64,000 nucleotides of DNA from Diogma glabrata (GCA_963693315.1 OY856186.1:93283802-93347801); one strand, 5' to 3'. Shown: positions 42,967 through 54,009, counted from the first letter of the stretch. The notes: generated by a model from the sequence alone, not told the origin. Translations and numbers: made by a program.

Positions 42967-45253
42967 TAGGCTTCGGATTTTTATGCACAAAAAATCTAAA
43001 AATATGTACTTAAAATATGTGCTTAAAAACAAGAAATATGCAAGTAAAATAACAAAATATGTGATCAAAAATGTAAAAATATTTAAAAAAAAAAACACCA
43101 AATACACTTTAGTATAATATTTATTTCAATTTTCAGTAGATTCATACTACATAATATATAACTAAATTGTATAGCCAATATTTTACAAAACAATAAAATC
43201 AAAATAACAATAACTGAAAACAATCGGTACATATACGTACGAGTATTATATTGTGTCGTTAACTTAAATCTTAAATAAAATAATTATCACAAGAAAATTC
43301 ATAATTTCAAAATCAAATTAATTGCATCACACTAACCCGGTTTAAGTAAATCTTAAATTTAAGTCGAGTATAAATCTTATTTTGCTAAATATTATATGCA
43401 CTTTAGTTTGCATTCAATGCTGTATTGCAATATATAACAAAATACATTTTTAAATTTTCAAACAAAAAGTTTTCGCGGTTGGGACGTAACATATTTTTGT
43501 ACATAGAAAATGACCTTTCTACGTCAACTGATGTTATTGGGGCATGTTTAAATGCTGAAATTTCAGATACCGTGAATTGTTCGATCTCATTTGCATTTCC
43601 AGGATCTTCAAGAGTAGTTTTATCATTTTGTAAAATATTCACACCAGTATTTTTGGATATGACGATTTTCAATTTGTTTTTAATTAGTTCACCAACCGCT
43701 CCACTTATTGCTTCAACTTTCCTATCAGCTTCCAGAAACAAGTTTAATTGTTCCACTAAACTATTACTTGAAGACTCTAGGCTTTCTATTGTCGTGGCTA
43801 GATGGCTATAGTTGCCATTTATGTAAGCCAAATCATTTTTAAACGTTGATTTACCTAATATTGCCTTAGCAGTTTTTATGTAAGTTGAATCTTCGTCGTT
43901 TAGTTCCAAAATAATTTCCATGTTTTTTTCTAAATTTTCATTATAATATTTCACTGCATTAAGCCAGGTCCCCCAGCGAGTAACTATTGGTTGAGGTGGC
44001 AACAAAAGATTTGGAAATTTATTTTTAAAAAGCGCAATCCGAGAGGGTGCTTTCAAAATAACATTTTTAACCGTCAAAACTAACCTATTTACATCGCTGA
44101 AATTTTATCGAATAGTTTCGCAAACTCTGTGTAGTCCATGAACTACAGAGGTCCGGTGTAAAATTTTAGGGTAAAATACCTGAATAGATTGAGCGGCTTT
44201 CACCATGTAAGGCGCCGCATCTGAAATAAAAAGCAAAAATTTTCTCTCTCTCGAAATTTTCTCCTAATAATTTGACAGAGTCGTCGAATAACCGGGCAAT
44301 TGTTGGATGGTTAGTTTTGTCGAGGACAGCAACATTCAACAAGATTTTTTGTTTGGCTACCTTTTCATCGACATCCAATATCCCTAGTATCACATTGGCT
44401 ACCTACCCTCCAGACTCCAGTGCTATCCGTAGTTTCATCGTTTGAAACCCACAAATACTTATTTTGAGTTACTAGCTTTATTTCGTTCATTTTTTTGTCG
44501 TATAGTACCTAAATATATCGTTTTCTTAAAGTTGATTCGTCCGGTATGATCTGGTTAGTATCTTTTTTTAGAAACGATGAAAACAGGGTGTTATTCAATT
44601 TCGCCAAAGGAATATCAGCAGTATTATATATACAATTGTGCATTGCCATTCACAAATCCTCGTTGAATTTCGAATAATTCGTGTTACCCGCGGATTCTTG
44701 GAAAAAAGGCTGAGCATTTAGTCATCTTAAAAATAATCTATTTTTTGCTCGTTACTTTCGAAAATAGTATAAACGAATTAAAAAAACACAAGACGTTTAG
44801 ATCATACAACAAAAATTTTTAAACATAATACATCTGAAGTGATCATCAATGCATCAACTAAAAAAAACAAATAATGTTTTTTTGGTAGCGACATCTAATA
44901 GTGAATATTATTTATAGTAACATTTTCAAATAGGAAAGGTTCGTTATTAAATTGGATTGCCTACATGTAGGGATTTAAAGTGTTTTGTAAGGAAAACTTC
45001 ATAATCGTGATTTTCTGCAATAGAGTATTCTTTAATTGCTAAAATATTTAATAAAATATGTATTTATGGATAAAATATGTACTAAAATGGAGAAATATGT
45101 AAAAATATGTATTTATTCAAAAAAATGTAAAAATATGTTGTAACAAATATGGCTCATTTTTCTCGAAAATTTCTAATTCGTAAAACTTTCTTATTCATTT
45201 TCCTTGTTCTTAACCAAAAAAAAAGATGTATTTACATTAGAATCCGAAGCCTA
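42967..45253 (-). mobile_element. hAT transposon, about 2.3 kb, with 8-bp TSD, inside LINE 2
   Basis: The left end TAGGCTTCGGATTTTTATG and reverse-complemented right end TAGGCTTCGGATTCTAATG give a 13-bp exact terminal inverted repeat. They are flanked by the 8-bp duplication ATAATAAC (42,959-42,966 and 45,254-45,261). Subterminal regions on both sides repeat AAAATATGTA-like words (42,998-43,080 and 45,050-45,140). A decayed hAT transposase lies inside on the minus strand. The duplication and ends are exact, so the insertion boundaries are firm. Confidence 0.93.
43403..44710 (-). pseudogene. hAT transposase, decayed but mostly legible
   Basis: Minus-strand order from about 44,710: YSKFNEDL, MAMHNCIYNTADIPLAKLNN, TNQIIPDESTLRKRYI, stop, KYLWVSNDETTDSTGVWRV, ILGILDVDEKVAKQKILLNV and AVLDKTNHPTIARLFDDSVK (44,166-44,393), and a damaged stretch. 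Then comes a 224-residue open frame (43,403-44,077) with PSRIALFKNKFPNLLLPPQP and IVTRWGTWLNAVKYY, ending in the dimerisation signature ITSVDVERSFSMYKNMLRPN. DETTD fits the hAT catalytic region and TRWGTWL its conserved W/R block. At least three frameshifts or stops are present, so it is inactive. The enzyme would cut and paste the element using the flanking 13-bp repeats. Confidence 0.85.
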
Positions 45254-45426
45254 ATAATAACACAGAGAAGTACAATTCAATACATAATAAAAAATAAACA
45301 AAGTAAACAAAGAAAGCAAAACAAAACAAATTTGAGAAGACTAAGGAGAGAATAAACAATTGAATTTTGCAATTATAATCTAAAACGAAATTAATATTAA
45401 TATTATTAGATATATTAGGTAATCAA

Positions 45427-46300
45427 CTAGTTGGAAGATTTTATCCTGTATTCATGTAAAAATTTACATTTCAGAGACTTCTTAAATTGAACTTTATTTA
45501 AAGATTTATATGAATTTTCCAAATCATTATATAATTTAATTGATCTATGCAGAATAGAATGTGTGCCATAAGTGGTGGTCCTTGGTTTTTTTGATCTCAT
45601 ATTTGACATATTACGCGTATTGTAATGGCTTGTATCTGAGATAAAGTCAAACTTTGTGTTAGAGTGGACATAGTTATTTAAAATACCGTGAGTGTAAATG
45701 AGAAGGTTGAAGTTGACTGAGTCCATTACCAGTAGTATTTGTTGTTCAGCATGTATTTTAGATGTTTCTGTTAGATAGGGATAGTTGAATAGATTTTTTA
45801 TAGCCTTATTTTGAGAGATTTGTAGTGAAGATAGGTTTGTTGGATAAGTACATCCCCATATAATGTTGGAGTATGCTATATGTGAATTATATAAGGCATA
45901 ATATATCGACTTTAGCAGTTCAGATGGTACATAGTACTTTATCTTTTTGAATACACCTACATAAATATTAAGTTTTTTAAGCAGTACTGAAATTTGGTTT
46001 TTCCAATTAAGATTGCAATCCAACACTACACCAAGATATCTGAAGTCATCGACTCTGTCAATTGGTGATCCATTATATCTTATATTAAGCTCATCTGAAA
46101 GAAGGTTAGAGCGCATTATCATATATTTTGTCTTATTGACATTCAAAGACATTCTATTCTGAAACATGTATTGATGTAGAGAATTAAGATCATCATTGAT
46201 TATTTCTTCTAAAGATTTAATGTTGGAAGTTTCATTGAACACCATGGCTATATCATCAGCATAGAGGAAGAGCTCAGAATTTAATTTCAGTTCATTAATA
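45427..46300 (-). pseudogene. LINE 2 ORF2, 3' segment (rest of RT and C-terminus)
   Basis: The reading resumes at the Helitron's left edge with INELKLNSELFLYADDIAMV, so the catalytic YADD is in this piece. It continues uninterrupted to the stop at 45,427, with NRMSLNVNKTKYMIM, DDFRYLGVVLDCNLNWKNQI, YNSHIAYSNIIWGCTYP and a tail like LINE 1 ORF2. The codons 46,389-46,301 in the same frame belong to the Helitron and are not LINE. Joined to 50,971 the peptide reads LFNIYIND-INELKLNSEL without loss or gain. Confidence 0.9.
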
Positions 46301-46751
46301 TCTTTATATATATAAAAATCACGTGTCACCATGTTTGTCCGCGATGAACTCCGCAACAACGTAACCAATCTTAATGAAATTTTGTACAATGTGTGTATGA
46401 TGGTTCAGATTGAGAGATAGGATAGTTATTATCTTGATTAAATGCCTAATAATTTTTTAATTGCGAATCAAATGTTAAATATGGATGGTACATATGCCAA
46501 CTTTCAGATGGCAGCGTAAATCAATATATTCAATTGATAGTAAACTTCAACTTCGTATAAGGCCATTATTAGACTATCAAATATGTTTTAGTAAAGAAAG
46601 TTTTGTTTTATTTGATAATAAACGAAAAGCATATTATGCTAAGTCAAATACGTTACCAAAGGTTATTGATAATTTTTTGCACGATCAGGCGATTTTGCAT
46701 GTTCGCTGATTCGTAAATAAACATAGTAAGTTTCGTTTACAAATCACTGGT

Positions 46752-46800
46752 CGGTAAGTAATAACTTACCGATCATGCAGCCGGTAAGTAATTACTTACC
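46752..46800. repeat. Two adjacent GGTAAGTAATTACTTACC palindromes
   Basis: CGGTAAGTAATAACTTACCG (46752-46771, one central mismatch) and GGTAAGTAATTACTTACC (46783-46800, perfect) lie 11 bp apart near the Helitron's 5' end. The role is unknown; they could be binding sites or the end of another small element. Confidence 0.7.
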
Positions 46801-47129
46801 AGTAAAGGAGACCTCAGGGTGTGAATAAAAACGATTATTAGTTAAATAATTGTGTACGTCTATTCAATAGCTTCAAATTTAAATAATATTCATTTAAAAA
46901 TATTGCAGTTAAAAGATTTAAAAAAAGCAATTAATTTTGAAAATATATTCGATGGAATTTAGTTTTGCAACAAAAAAAGCTATAGTATTATGACGAAACG
47001 CAAAGCTTACTATTTTGAAATGACATTTTAAGAAATTTTCTTTAAAACATTCAAACTTGAATTTTGTGAATGAATTTTATTATTTAAATAGTTTTAATTG
47101 AATTTTTATTAATCGTGCAAAAAATGTAA

Positions 47130-47258
47130 TAAGGATTTTGAGCATTAAGAGTATTACCGATTTCGGATATATTAGAGGTTTCAACTTCGTCTCGATCTCA
47201 AAACATATATCCTCAATCGGTAAAACACTCTTACTGCCCTTAATACTTAAATAACTAT
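47130..47258. repeat. Imperfect foldback with CTTAATACTTAAATAACTAT end
   Basis: AAGAGTATTACCGATTTCGG and its partner CAATCGGTAAAACACTCTT form imperfect arms. The right end CCCTTAATACTTAAATAACT matches the ends of the foldbacks at 18.05-18.17 and 21.67-21.80 kb. Confidence 0.55.
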
Positions 47259-47910
47259 TGTGGAGGTTATATATTAATTATAGAAGTGTTAAAAAGTATC
47301 GGAATTCGGAACCTGTAAAAAATTTGTTGTATTGGTTTTTATAAAGTCGGAATAAATATAAGAGTAAAAATTAAAGAAAACAATAATTTAAATTTATTTA
47401 TTTATTATTTTAAATTTTTCATTGGTCTTCTATGTTAATTTACAAAAATCAATATCAAATTTAAAAATACTCTTATTTGTATTGCTAATTAAAATATAAC
47501 GATTAGAGGTAAAAAAAATTGTCATCAAAACTGGATGAAAAACTAGGTAGCGAGGTCTATTTTTTTACAACGTTTGCACTCTCCAATTTCATGTTATATT
47601 TCTTTTATTGACCAAAACATTTGATAGTGTGATATACGCCTCATAAATTTGGGTTATCCAATAGATGGTGTTGTATTTGTATTTAGAACGTTGTTTTTAA
47701 CGTTGAAGTTTGTGCAAAGACACTACGATTTGCTTTTTCAAATTGTCGTGTATTATTTTTTGATTGGTGATTGGTGATAAATATTTTATTTGGTTTTTTG
47801 TTTAAATATCGGTTTATGAGCGTAGTTTGCTTTGATCAATGTTTTTATAGTTATAATTAAAGAATTCAATAACGAATTAAATATATACTCCCGCAGGAAG
47901 ATTTGTAAAA

Positions 47911-48512
47911 TTTTAAATTTTTGATCTATGGGAGTGACAACCCAGCGTACTTAGATTCCTGCTATTTGCATATGAGTTAGCTTGAGTTATCGTAAACCAC
48001 TGGCAATAGTAGTGAGATATCACTAGCCAAAGTGATATCTTAGGGATGTTGGCGTATGAACTTTTTTCAATCAACGATAGCACCCTTAGTCTTAGTTATA
48101 GAATATTCTTTGATGATGACACGCTATTTCTTTTAAAATAAAATGTGTTGGGTAGTACGAATTACAATGTGAGTAACAACAACTCATGACAACCTTTGAA
48201 GAATAAAGTTCACAACAACATGCTTTCTAAGGTGTTGATGGAAACAAATTTTTTATTTTTTTATATTTTTTTAAAAAAATGAACTTTTTCGTTTACTTGG
48301 AGAAATGAGCTTCCATATAACTATTAAATGTGCCGGGTTTAATCCTTCAGCAAAACAATGTTTACATGATCTTGGTATATGCTTCTAGCACTAGCAATTT
48401 GCGTCCATCATCTTAAAAAACATGATGGTGTGGAACCTAGGTCTTAAAGGATTTTATGTGTTGTTGTAAGACATATTGTAATTCCAACTACACAACAAAT
48501 TTTATTAAAACA
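47911..48512 (+). repeat. About 600-bp repeat with a LINE 4-type 3' end, copy 1
   Basis: It shares with 50,304-50,937 the blocks TTTTTGATCTATGGGAGTGA, CACTGGCAATAGTAGTGAGA, CACTAGCCAAAGTGATATCT and ATGAGCTTCCATATAACTAT. It ends ATGTGTTGTTGTAAGACATA...CACAACAAATTTTATTAAAA like LINE 4 at 40,140-40,190. No protein is legible. It could be a 5'-truncated LINE or a SINE that borrowed the LINE 3' end. Confidence 0.7.
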
Positions 48513-48572
48513 ATATTTCAAATATTTTGAAATAGCACAAATGTTTTTAAAAATTTTTGGTGAAAGAGATGA

Positions 48573-48907
48573 TGAACAAAGTCATTGAAGCTACAATCAA
48601 TTTTGAATGGAAAATTCAAAGAGGGAGATGTGCTGTTGCTACGCATTTCAATGATCCCAACAGATATGGCATTTGAATTCAAACATTTAGTTTCCAGTGC
48701 GACTCGCTTTTGCAATGACTGTCAACAAAGAACATGGAAAATTGCTGCAAGGATGTGGTAGATTTGGAGAATCCCTACTTCTCACATCTGGACAACTGTA
48801 TGTGGTGGTCAGCTAACGTCGGAATACCTTCTGGTTTATTCGTGTACGCATCTATACGGAAAAACGCAAAATATAATGTGTGCCCACAAGCACGAGCAAA
48901 GAAATAG
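48573..48907 (+). pseudogene. Helitron helicase C-terminus (PIF1-like), remnant
   Basis: Pieces in order are NKVIEATI, then LLLRISMIPTDMAFEFKHL. After a frameshift comes FPVRLAFAMTVNKEHGKLLQ and FGESLLLTSGQLYVVVS, a stop, and further TFWFIRVRIYTEKRK-type debris. These match the end of Helitron/PIF1 helicases (IP.DMPFEFKRLQFP.RLAFAMTINK.QGQ...., FSHGQLYVA.SR). The QGQ motif reads EHG and the SR arginine is lost. Only about 110 codons survive, in the same orientation as the Helitron, which supports that this was once an autonomous element. Confidence 0.82.
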
Positions 48908-49454
48908 AATTAAAACGACATTTTGAAATTTTTTCCTTATTAAAATAAATAATTGTTGCAATAAAAATGATACAATGTAAATTGAATGTTTGGTACGTTT
49001 AGTGTGACTAAAACAATTGAAAAAACAACAACAATTGTATTAAATTTTTCGTTGTTTCAAATGCTTCAGTCAAATCGAACACGGCTGTTATCAGAACGAG
49101 TTTTCTTGAATTTCCTTTCTTATGAGATACCGACAATATGCGACAGGTATAATGTTAAATAAACAAAAGTTTTACACTATTTGGTGTAAAATAAATAAAG
49201 TTTTGAGAGATTTTTAGAGTGATTAAGCTTAAAGTAATTATTTTAATTCACATGAATTTTGCAATTTTAAAGCATTTTTTATTTTCGCTCAGAAAAACTT
49301 CTTTAAAACAGTTTTTGTGTGTTTCGTGTCGGGAACAAATACAATTTACAATAGTATAATTACAGATGAAGAATTCAATTTAAATAAATATGAGATAATG
49401 AAGTTTCAATTTAGAAATTATCTGAACATGAAAATTAAAATATGTTTTATTGTT

Positions 49455-49800
49455 GTTTCATCCACTGTGGCTGAGTCTGTATGATGGCTTTGAAGTTTGA
49501 ACTATGATGTCTCTGATGAGTGTGAGGTTAATCCCGACAATAATTACTTATTATCGGGAATAATACTTTCAATAATTACTTTGAGCAATAATTGCTCACA
49601 AAATCGCCCAAAAATTAATATTCCATTAATGTTGTCTATATATGGAACATATATGCCAATATATTGACCGTGTGTAAGATATTAGTTTCGCATTGATTTG
49701 CAACAATCAATAATGACTTTAAAATGACTTAGGATGTTGACTAAATAGAAATATTTCTCACCCTATGAATTCAGATCCTATGAATTCTAATACAAAAACA
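49455..49800 (+). repeat. Divergent copy of the tRNA-derived SINE
   Basis: The head-like segment CACTGTGGCTGAGTCTGTAT and degraded B box GTGAGGTTAATCCCG are followed by GCATTGATTTGCAACAATCA, ATGACTTAGGATGTTGACTA and TAGAAATATTTCTCACCCTA. These match the reverse of module A at 13.3-14.7 kb. This is the third locus of the family in the window. It lies inside the Helitron. Confidence 0.65.
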
Positions 49801-50303
49801 TCCAAATAATTTTGATTTTTATGGTATCACTTCTTCTATTCCTTTTTTGCATCACTTCTTCTATACCTTCATCGAATATATTGTCACTATTCTTACTGCC
49901 CTTGCTGACCATAAAATGTTATAACGATCAAAATTGTTTGCAACGTTTTTAGTAACCTACCACAGGTAAAGAAAGCGTATATTAAACCGCATGAGCACTG
50001 TGAAAATTTGTGAATCCATTTTTGTTCCGTATGTTCTAATGTTCTATATAGAGTCACACCTGAAAACTTATTTAATCGCGTATTTTTTTATATATCCTTT
50101 GTTGTATATATAATACTATTTTTTTTATATTTTACTGATCAACTAGAGTGCTGATCCTTTTACATTCATATTTTAAAAAAAAAATAGATCATTTCTCATT
50201 ACAACTCTCTGAAATTATTGCTACTACGTCAACAAAATGTATACACACAAACTTTATTTATATTTACGCATGGAGGGATCAGTTTTTATTGTTTTCAATA
50301 TTT

Positions 50304-50937
50304 TTTTATTTTTGATCTACGGGTGTGACAATCCCGCGTACTCCAGTTCCTGCTATTGACATACGAGTTAACGTGAGATATCACATACCACTGGCAATAG
50401 CAGTGAGATGTCACTAGCCAAGGTGACATCTTAGAGGTGGTGGCGGATGAACTGTATTCAGTCAACGGTAGCACCCTCAATCTTAGCTGTGAAATAATCC
50501 TTGATAATGAGACGCTGTTGCTTCCTTGAGGAAACGAGCCTTCATATAACTATGTGTGGTCTTTAATCTTCAAGAAAGACGGAGCGTCACATGATCAAGG
50601 AATATGCAACCGGCTGGATTATTGGCAACTACAGTTTTGTTTTGTTTCAGCAAATTTTTGTAAAAATTTGCTATTTACTTTTTAATTTACTTTATATTTT
50701 CTCTATTCTATCATAAAATATTGGCCTGTCATATTTTGTCAGTGATAGGATTTTTCGTTTAGTTATTCATTTTTTAACCAAAAATTTAAAAAAAACAAAA
50801 AAGAAAGATTTACGTCCATCAACATCTTTGAACGTATGTTGTTGTGGGACCTTGGTCTTAAAAGGTTTTTATGTGTTGTTGTGACACATATTGTAATTCC
50901 TACTACACAACACATTTTATTAAAAAAAAAAAAAAAT
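50304..50937 (+). repeat. About 600-bp repeat with a LINE 4-type 3' end, copy 2
   Basis: Homologous to 47,911-48,512 but with an extra AT-rich insert (about 50,633-50,810). It ends CACAACACATTTTATTAAAA and a run of A just before the Helitron's terminal hairpin. Confidence 0.72.
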
Positions 50938-50970
50938 AGGCGTAGCAAAGCACGCCGGGTCCCCCGCTAG

Positions 50971-53039
50971 TCATTTATGTAAATATTAAACAGTAATGGC
51001 CCCAAAATGCTTCCTTGGGGAATACCAAATTTTACAGATGCTTTGCTACTACAAATTTCACCAATGGTTGTGTACTGTTGTCTGTTACTGAGGTAGCTTG
51101 CAAACCAGGATAGAGCAAGACCTTCAATACCATACCAACGCAGCTTGCTTAGAAGAATATCCCTATCTACAGTGTCGAATGCCTTTTTTAGATCCACAAA
51201 CAACACAGCTACTTTATTTTTATCGTCACAGTGATTTTGTAACGTAGAAACAAGATCATGTAGTGCTGATTGTGTACTAGATTTGCTGCGAAATCCATAC
51301 TGATGACTATTAATAGCATTTTCCAGCATCAAGAAAGCATTCAGTTGTTTGTAAACAATTATTTCCATAATTTTGTTAAGAACAGGAAGCAGGCAGATTG
51401 GTCGATAGTTATTATACTCTTCTTTAGACCCAGATTTAAAAACTGGGATTACTTTACTTAGTTTTGCATTTACAGGGACCTCACCAGTGACGAATGATTT
51501 GTTGATAATCTGAACAAGAGGATCACAGAGCAGTTCTTTGCAGAATTTATAAACCTTCGTTGGAATACCATCTGGTCCTAGAGATGTAGTATTATTTAGC
51601 TCATCAATTGCAGTAAGAACATCCAGTCTTGATATAGGATATAATTGAAAATGGTTTGTGCTAATGTCTTTCTGTTCAATTGTGAGTTCATTAGATGATC
51701 TTATGGATTCTGCAATATGCTGTCCTGATACTGAGAAATGAATATTAATTTCCTCAACAATTCTTGCAGCTGATATATGGTCCAGGCCATCAATAGGTGT
51801 AATATTTGTATCTGGTATATCCCCATTGTGAAGAACCTCTTTGATGCATCGCCAGCTTTTTTTCATATCACCCAAACTATTTTTGAATCGTTTACCATAG
51901 TAATCTTTGATTTTTCGCAGTCTAATGTTCACTGATTTCTGTTTCCAGAATTTGTATTCGGTTTTGAGTAAGATGTTATTCCTGTCCTTACACCACTTTG
52001 AGAACCAATGATTCTTTGCTATGATGACACGTTGATACTCAGAGTCCATCCAGGGTTTAGTTTGTGTAAAATTTGTACGTTTTTTATGATTTGATTTAGT
52101 AGATACGGATGTTTTTCTAATATGACCATCTAGCTGATCAATAAAACACTCATAAATAGTATTGCAATCATCTGATTCGCATAATTTGATTGGATTCATG
52201 ACTATAGATTCAGCTAGATGATCCAAGTGAATTTGTCTGTGCATTGAATCGATCTTTTTCATAGTTTTAAATTTCAATTTTCTTTTTGCTGTTACAAATT
52301 CTGAAAAGATAATACAGTGATCAAAAGATTCATATTCTACAAAATATTGATTAATATTCCCATTTGAATTATTGACACTCAGGTGCTCTAGACAACTTTT
52401 AGATATTGGCCTTGTAACCGATTTTGCATCACAAATGTAAAAACCGTTCGACGATATTATTGATACATATTTCCATGTATTAGCATCCATCTTAATCAAA
52501 TCAAAATTAAAATCCCCAAATAAAAATGTGCGATTATTGTTATATTTACTTAGTTCACTGTCTAGAAGTTGCAAAAAATTTTCCACTTCATTCTGATTTT
52601 GGTTCGGAGGTCTGTACATGTTAATGATGTTGAGATTGCAATTTTGAAATTTTATATTTACCGTGAGAATGCTGCTTTGATCATTACTGAAACTTGTTAA
52701 TATTTTCGATGAATAACAATTATGCACAAAAATGCCTACTCCACCACCTTTCTTTTTTGGTCTACTTGCAGAATAGCAAACATAATTTGGAAAAATAAAC
52801 AAATTGGCATCACTAGTTGAAAATCATGTCTCTGTTACAATAATTATATCAATTCGTGTTTTGATTTTATTTAATAAATAATTCACGTCATCAATCTTGT
52901 TTCCAATACTACGAGCGTTGAGGTACATACATTTCATTGAATTTAAATTGCAAAATTTAACTGTTTCAATTTGAGAATGAAATTGAGAGTGTGATTCAAA
53001 TGGTAAAGTAAAATTTGGTTCATCAGAGATTAAACTCAT
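50971..53039 (-). pseudogene. LINE 2 ORF2, 5' segment (endonuclease and first part of RT)
   Basis: ATG at 53,039 overlaps the ORF1 end by 17 nt. Endonuclease motifs are MYLNARSIGN, IIVTET, KKKGGGVGIFVHN, NIINMYRPPN, FLFGDFNFD and SFDHCIIF. The RT begins with SLGPDGIPTKVYKFC, NNYRPICLLPVLNKIM, HQYGFRSKSSTQSALH, VLFVDLKKAFDTVDRDILL and FGIPQGSILGPLLFNIYIND, where the Helitron interrupts. The only other lesion seen is one TGA (52,824-52,826) directly after IIVTET, where the related frame suggests a tryptophan codon. The rest is intact, so the element was coding-competent shortly before these events. Confidence 0.9.
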
Positions 53040-54009
53040 GCAGCTGATTTATGCTTTTGATATTAACGATGGGGCAACCCTCATCTAATGTTTTTTTAAC
53101 AAGAACTTTACCATTTTGAATCCACACATATTTCAATTTCATTTTCCGCCTAAGATCTCTAGCACATTTAAACAGGAAAGAATTTGATTTTGTTAGTCTT
53201 TCATTAATATATATAGGTCTGATATCTTCACGATTAACACTAAACATACTGGTATTGAATGATGAAGCAACTCCTGGTTTTTCTTTCGATTCTTTCTTGC
53301 GTAGTGCTTTTAAATTGTTTAATATATTATCACGTAAAAGCTTCTTATTGAACCGTACAATAATATTCGGAGGTAGACCAGAATCACGCGATGTGATATT
53401 GCGTCTGAAACATTCTTTTATGTCACCCTCTGTAATATTTATATTAAGATGTTCTGCTATTCGAGTGACTGTATTATCTAAATTTTCATTATCACTTTTA
53501 ATAATACCACATATTTCAATGTCATGATCAAGGTTGTTTTGTTTGCTATTATTTTCTTTGTAAGCCAGCTGATTAAGATTATGTTTTAGGTTATTAATTT
53601 CTTTGCGTAAAGATGTGTTTTCGTTTTGCAATGATTCAGCAACCATTTTATATTGATTAACTTCATTTCTTAGGCTAATAATATCCATTTCCATTTTAGT
53701 TAGCTTATCAAATATATCATTGGTGCTTACTGTTGTTTTCATTGATATATCTGTTATATTGTTAGTACTGGACGTACTTGTTGTCATCATGTTGTATGAG
53801 CGTCGATTACGTCCAAGTTTACATTTCACACAAAACCATTGTTTTCCATTATCATTTATTAAATTTATGTAATTTTTTTCAGATATACCAACACATTTAA
53901 TATAAAAACAATTTCCACAGTCACTATTACAAGAAAGCCACTTATTTGTAATTTTATCAATTTTTTTATTGCACTTGCCACAAATCACATCTTGCCCATT
54001 TGACGCCAT
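53023..54009 (-). CDS. LINE 2 ORF1: PHD-like finger, coiled coil, FP-like domain
   Basis: An intact 328-residue frame from ATG 54,009. The N-terminal zinc finger has C10, C13, C27, C31/C34, C39, C60 and C63. The position where PHD fingers have His (WFH..C) reads Tyr (CFYIKC), so metal binding may differ. A coiled coil spans about residues 95-155 (KMEMDIISLRNEVNQYK, NENTSLRKEINNLKHNLNQ). The C-terminal domain resembles baculoviral FP-type and LINE ORF1 RNA-binding domains (PPNIIVRFNKKLLRD, RPIYINERLTKSNSFLFKCA, LKYVWIQNGKVLVKK). By family knowledge it coats element RNA and assists reverse transcription. It is translated before ORF2, with which it overlaps by 17 nt. Confidence 0.9.
   Translation of the reverse strand: MASNGQDVICGKCNKKIDKITNKWLSCNSDCGNCFYIKCVGISEKNYINLINDNGKQWFCVKCKLGRNRRSYNMMTTSTSSTNNITDISMKTTVSTNDIFDKLTKMEMDIISLRNEVNQYKMVAESLQNENTSLRKEINNLKHNLNQLAYKENNSKQNNLDHDIEICGIIKSDNENLDNTVTRIAEHLNINITEGDIKECFRRNITSRDSGLPPNIIVRFNKKLLRDNILNNLKALRKKESKEKPGVASSFNTSMFSVNREDIRPIYINERLTKSNSFLFKCARDLRRKMKLKYVWIQNGKVLVKKTLDEGCPIVNIKSINQLHEFNL

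Larger units (their letters stand above)
46301..50970 (+). mobile_element. Helitron, 4.67 kb, inserted in LINE 2 ORF2
   Basis: The 5' end TCTTTATATATATAAAAATC starts after host A (46,300). The 3' end GGGTCCCCCGCTAG stops before host T (50,971). The A|T target, TC start, CTAG end and a terminal hairpin (50,939-50,956, GGCGT...ACGCC with inner GC/GC and loop AAA), 14 nt before the end, are the established Helitron features. The LINE frame is restored exactly when it is removed. Inside are a helicase remnant (48,573-48,907), two copies of a LINE-tail repeat, a SINE copy and a foldback. No Rep (HUH) domain is legible, so it is non-autonomous now. Confidence 0.93.
42732..54009 (-). mobile_element. 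LINE 2: PHD-finger non-LTR retrotransposon carrying two nested insertions
   Basis: Read on the minus strand, the element has ORF1 (54,009-53,023), overlapping ORF2 (53,039-50,971 continued at 46,300-45,427), a 3' UTR and a 25-base poly(A) tail (T run at 42,732-42,756). A hAT element (42,967-45,253) sits in the 3' UTR and a Helitron (46,301-50,970) in the RT domain. With both removed the LINE is about 4.3 kb, similar to LINE 1, and its proteins are clearly related to those of LINE 1. The 5' boundary beyond 54,009 was not fixed. No target duplication could be identified. Confidence 0.85.

Noticed and set aside
43425..43811. 128-codon plus-strand frame
   Set aside because: Shadow of the hAT transposase on the opposite strand, which has clear motifs.
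46301..46389. First codons of the 320-codon frame at 45,427-46,389 as LINE protein
   Set aside because: These bases lie inside the Helitron. The LINE continuation starts only at 46,300.
48518..48715. 65-codon minus-strand frame
   Set aside because: The plus strand here encodes the Helitron helicase remnant; the minus frame is a shadow.
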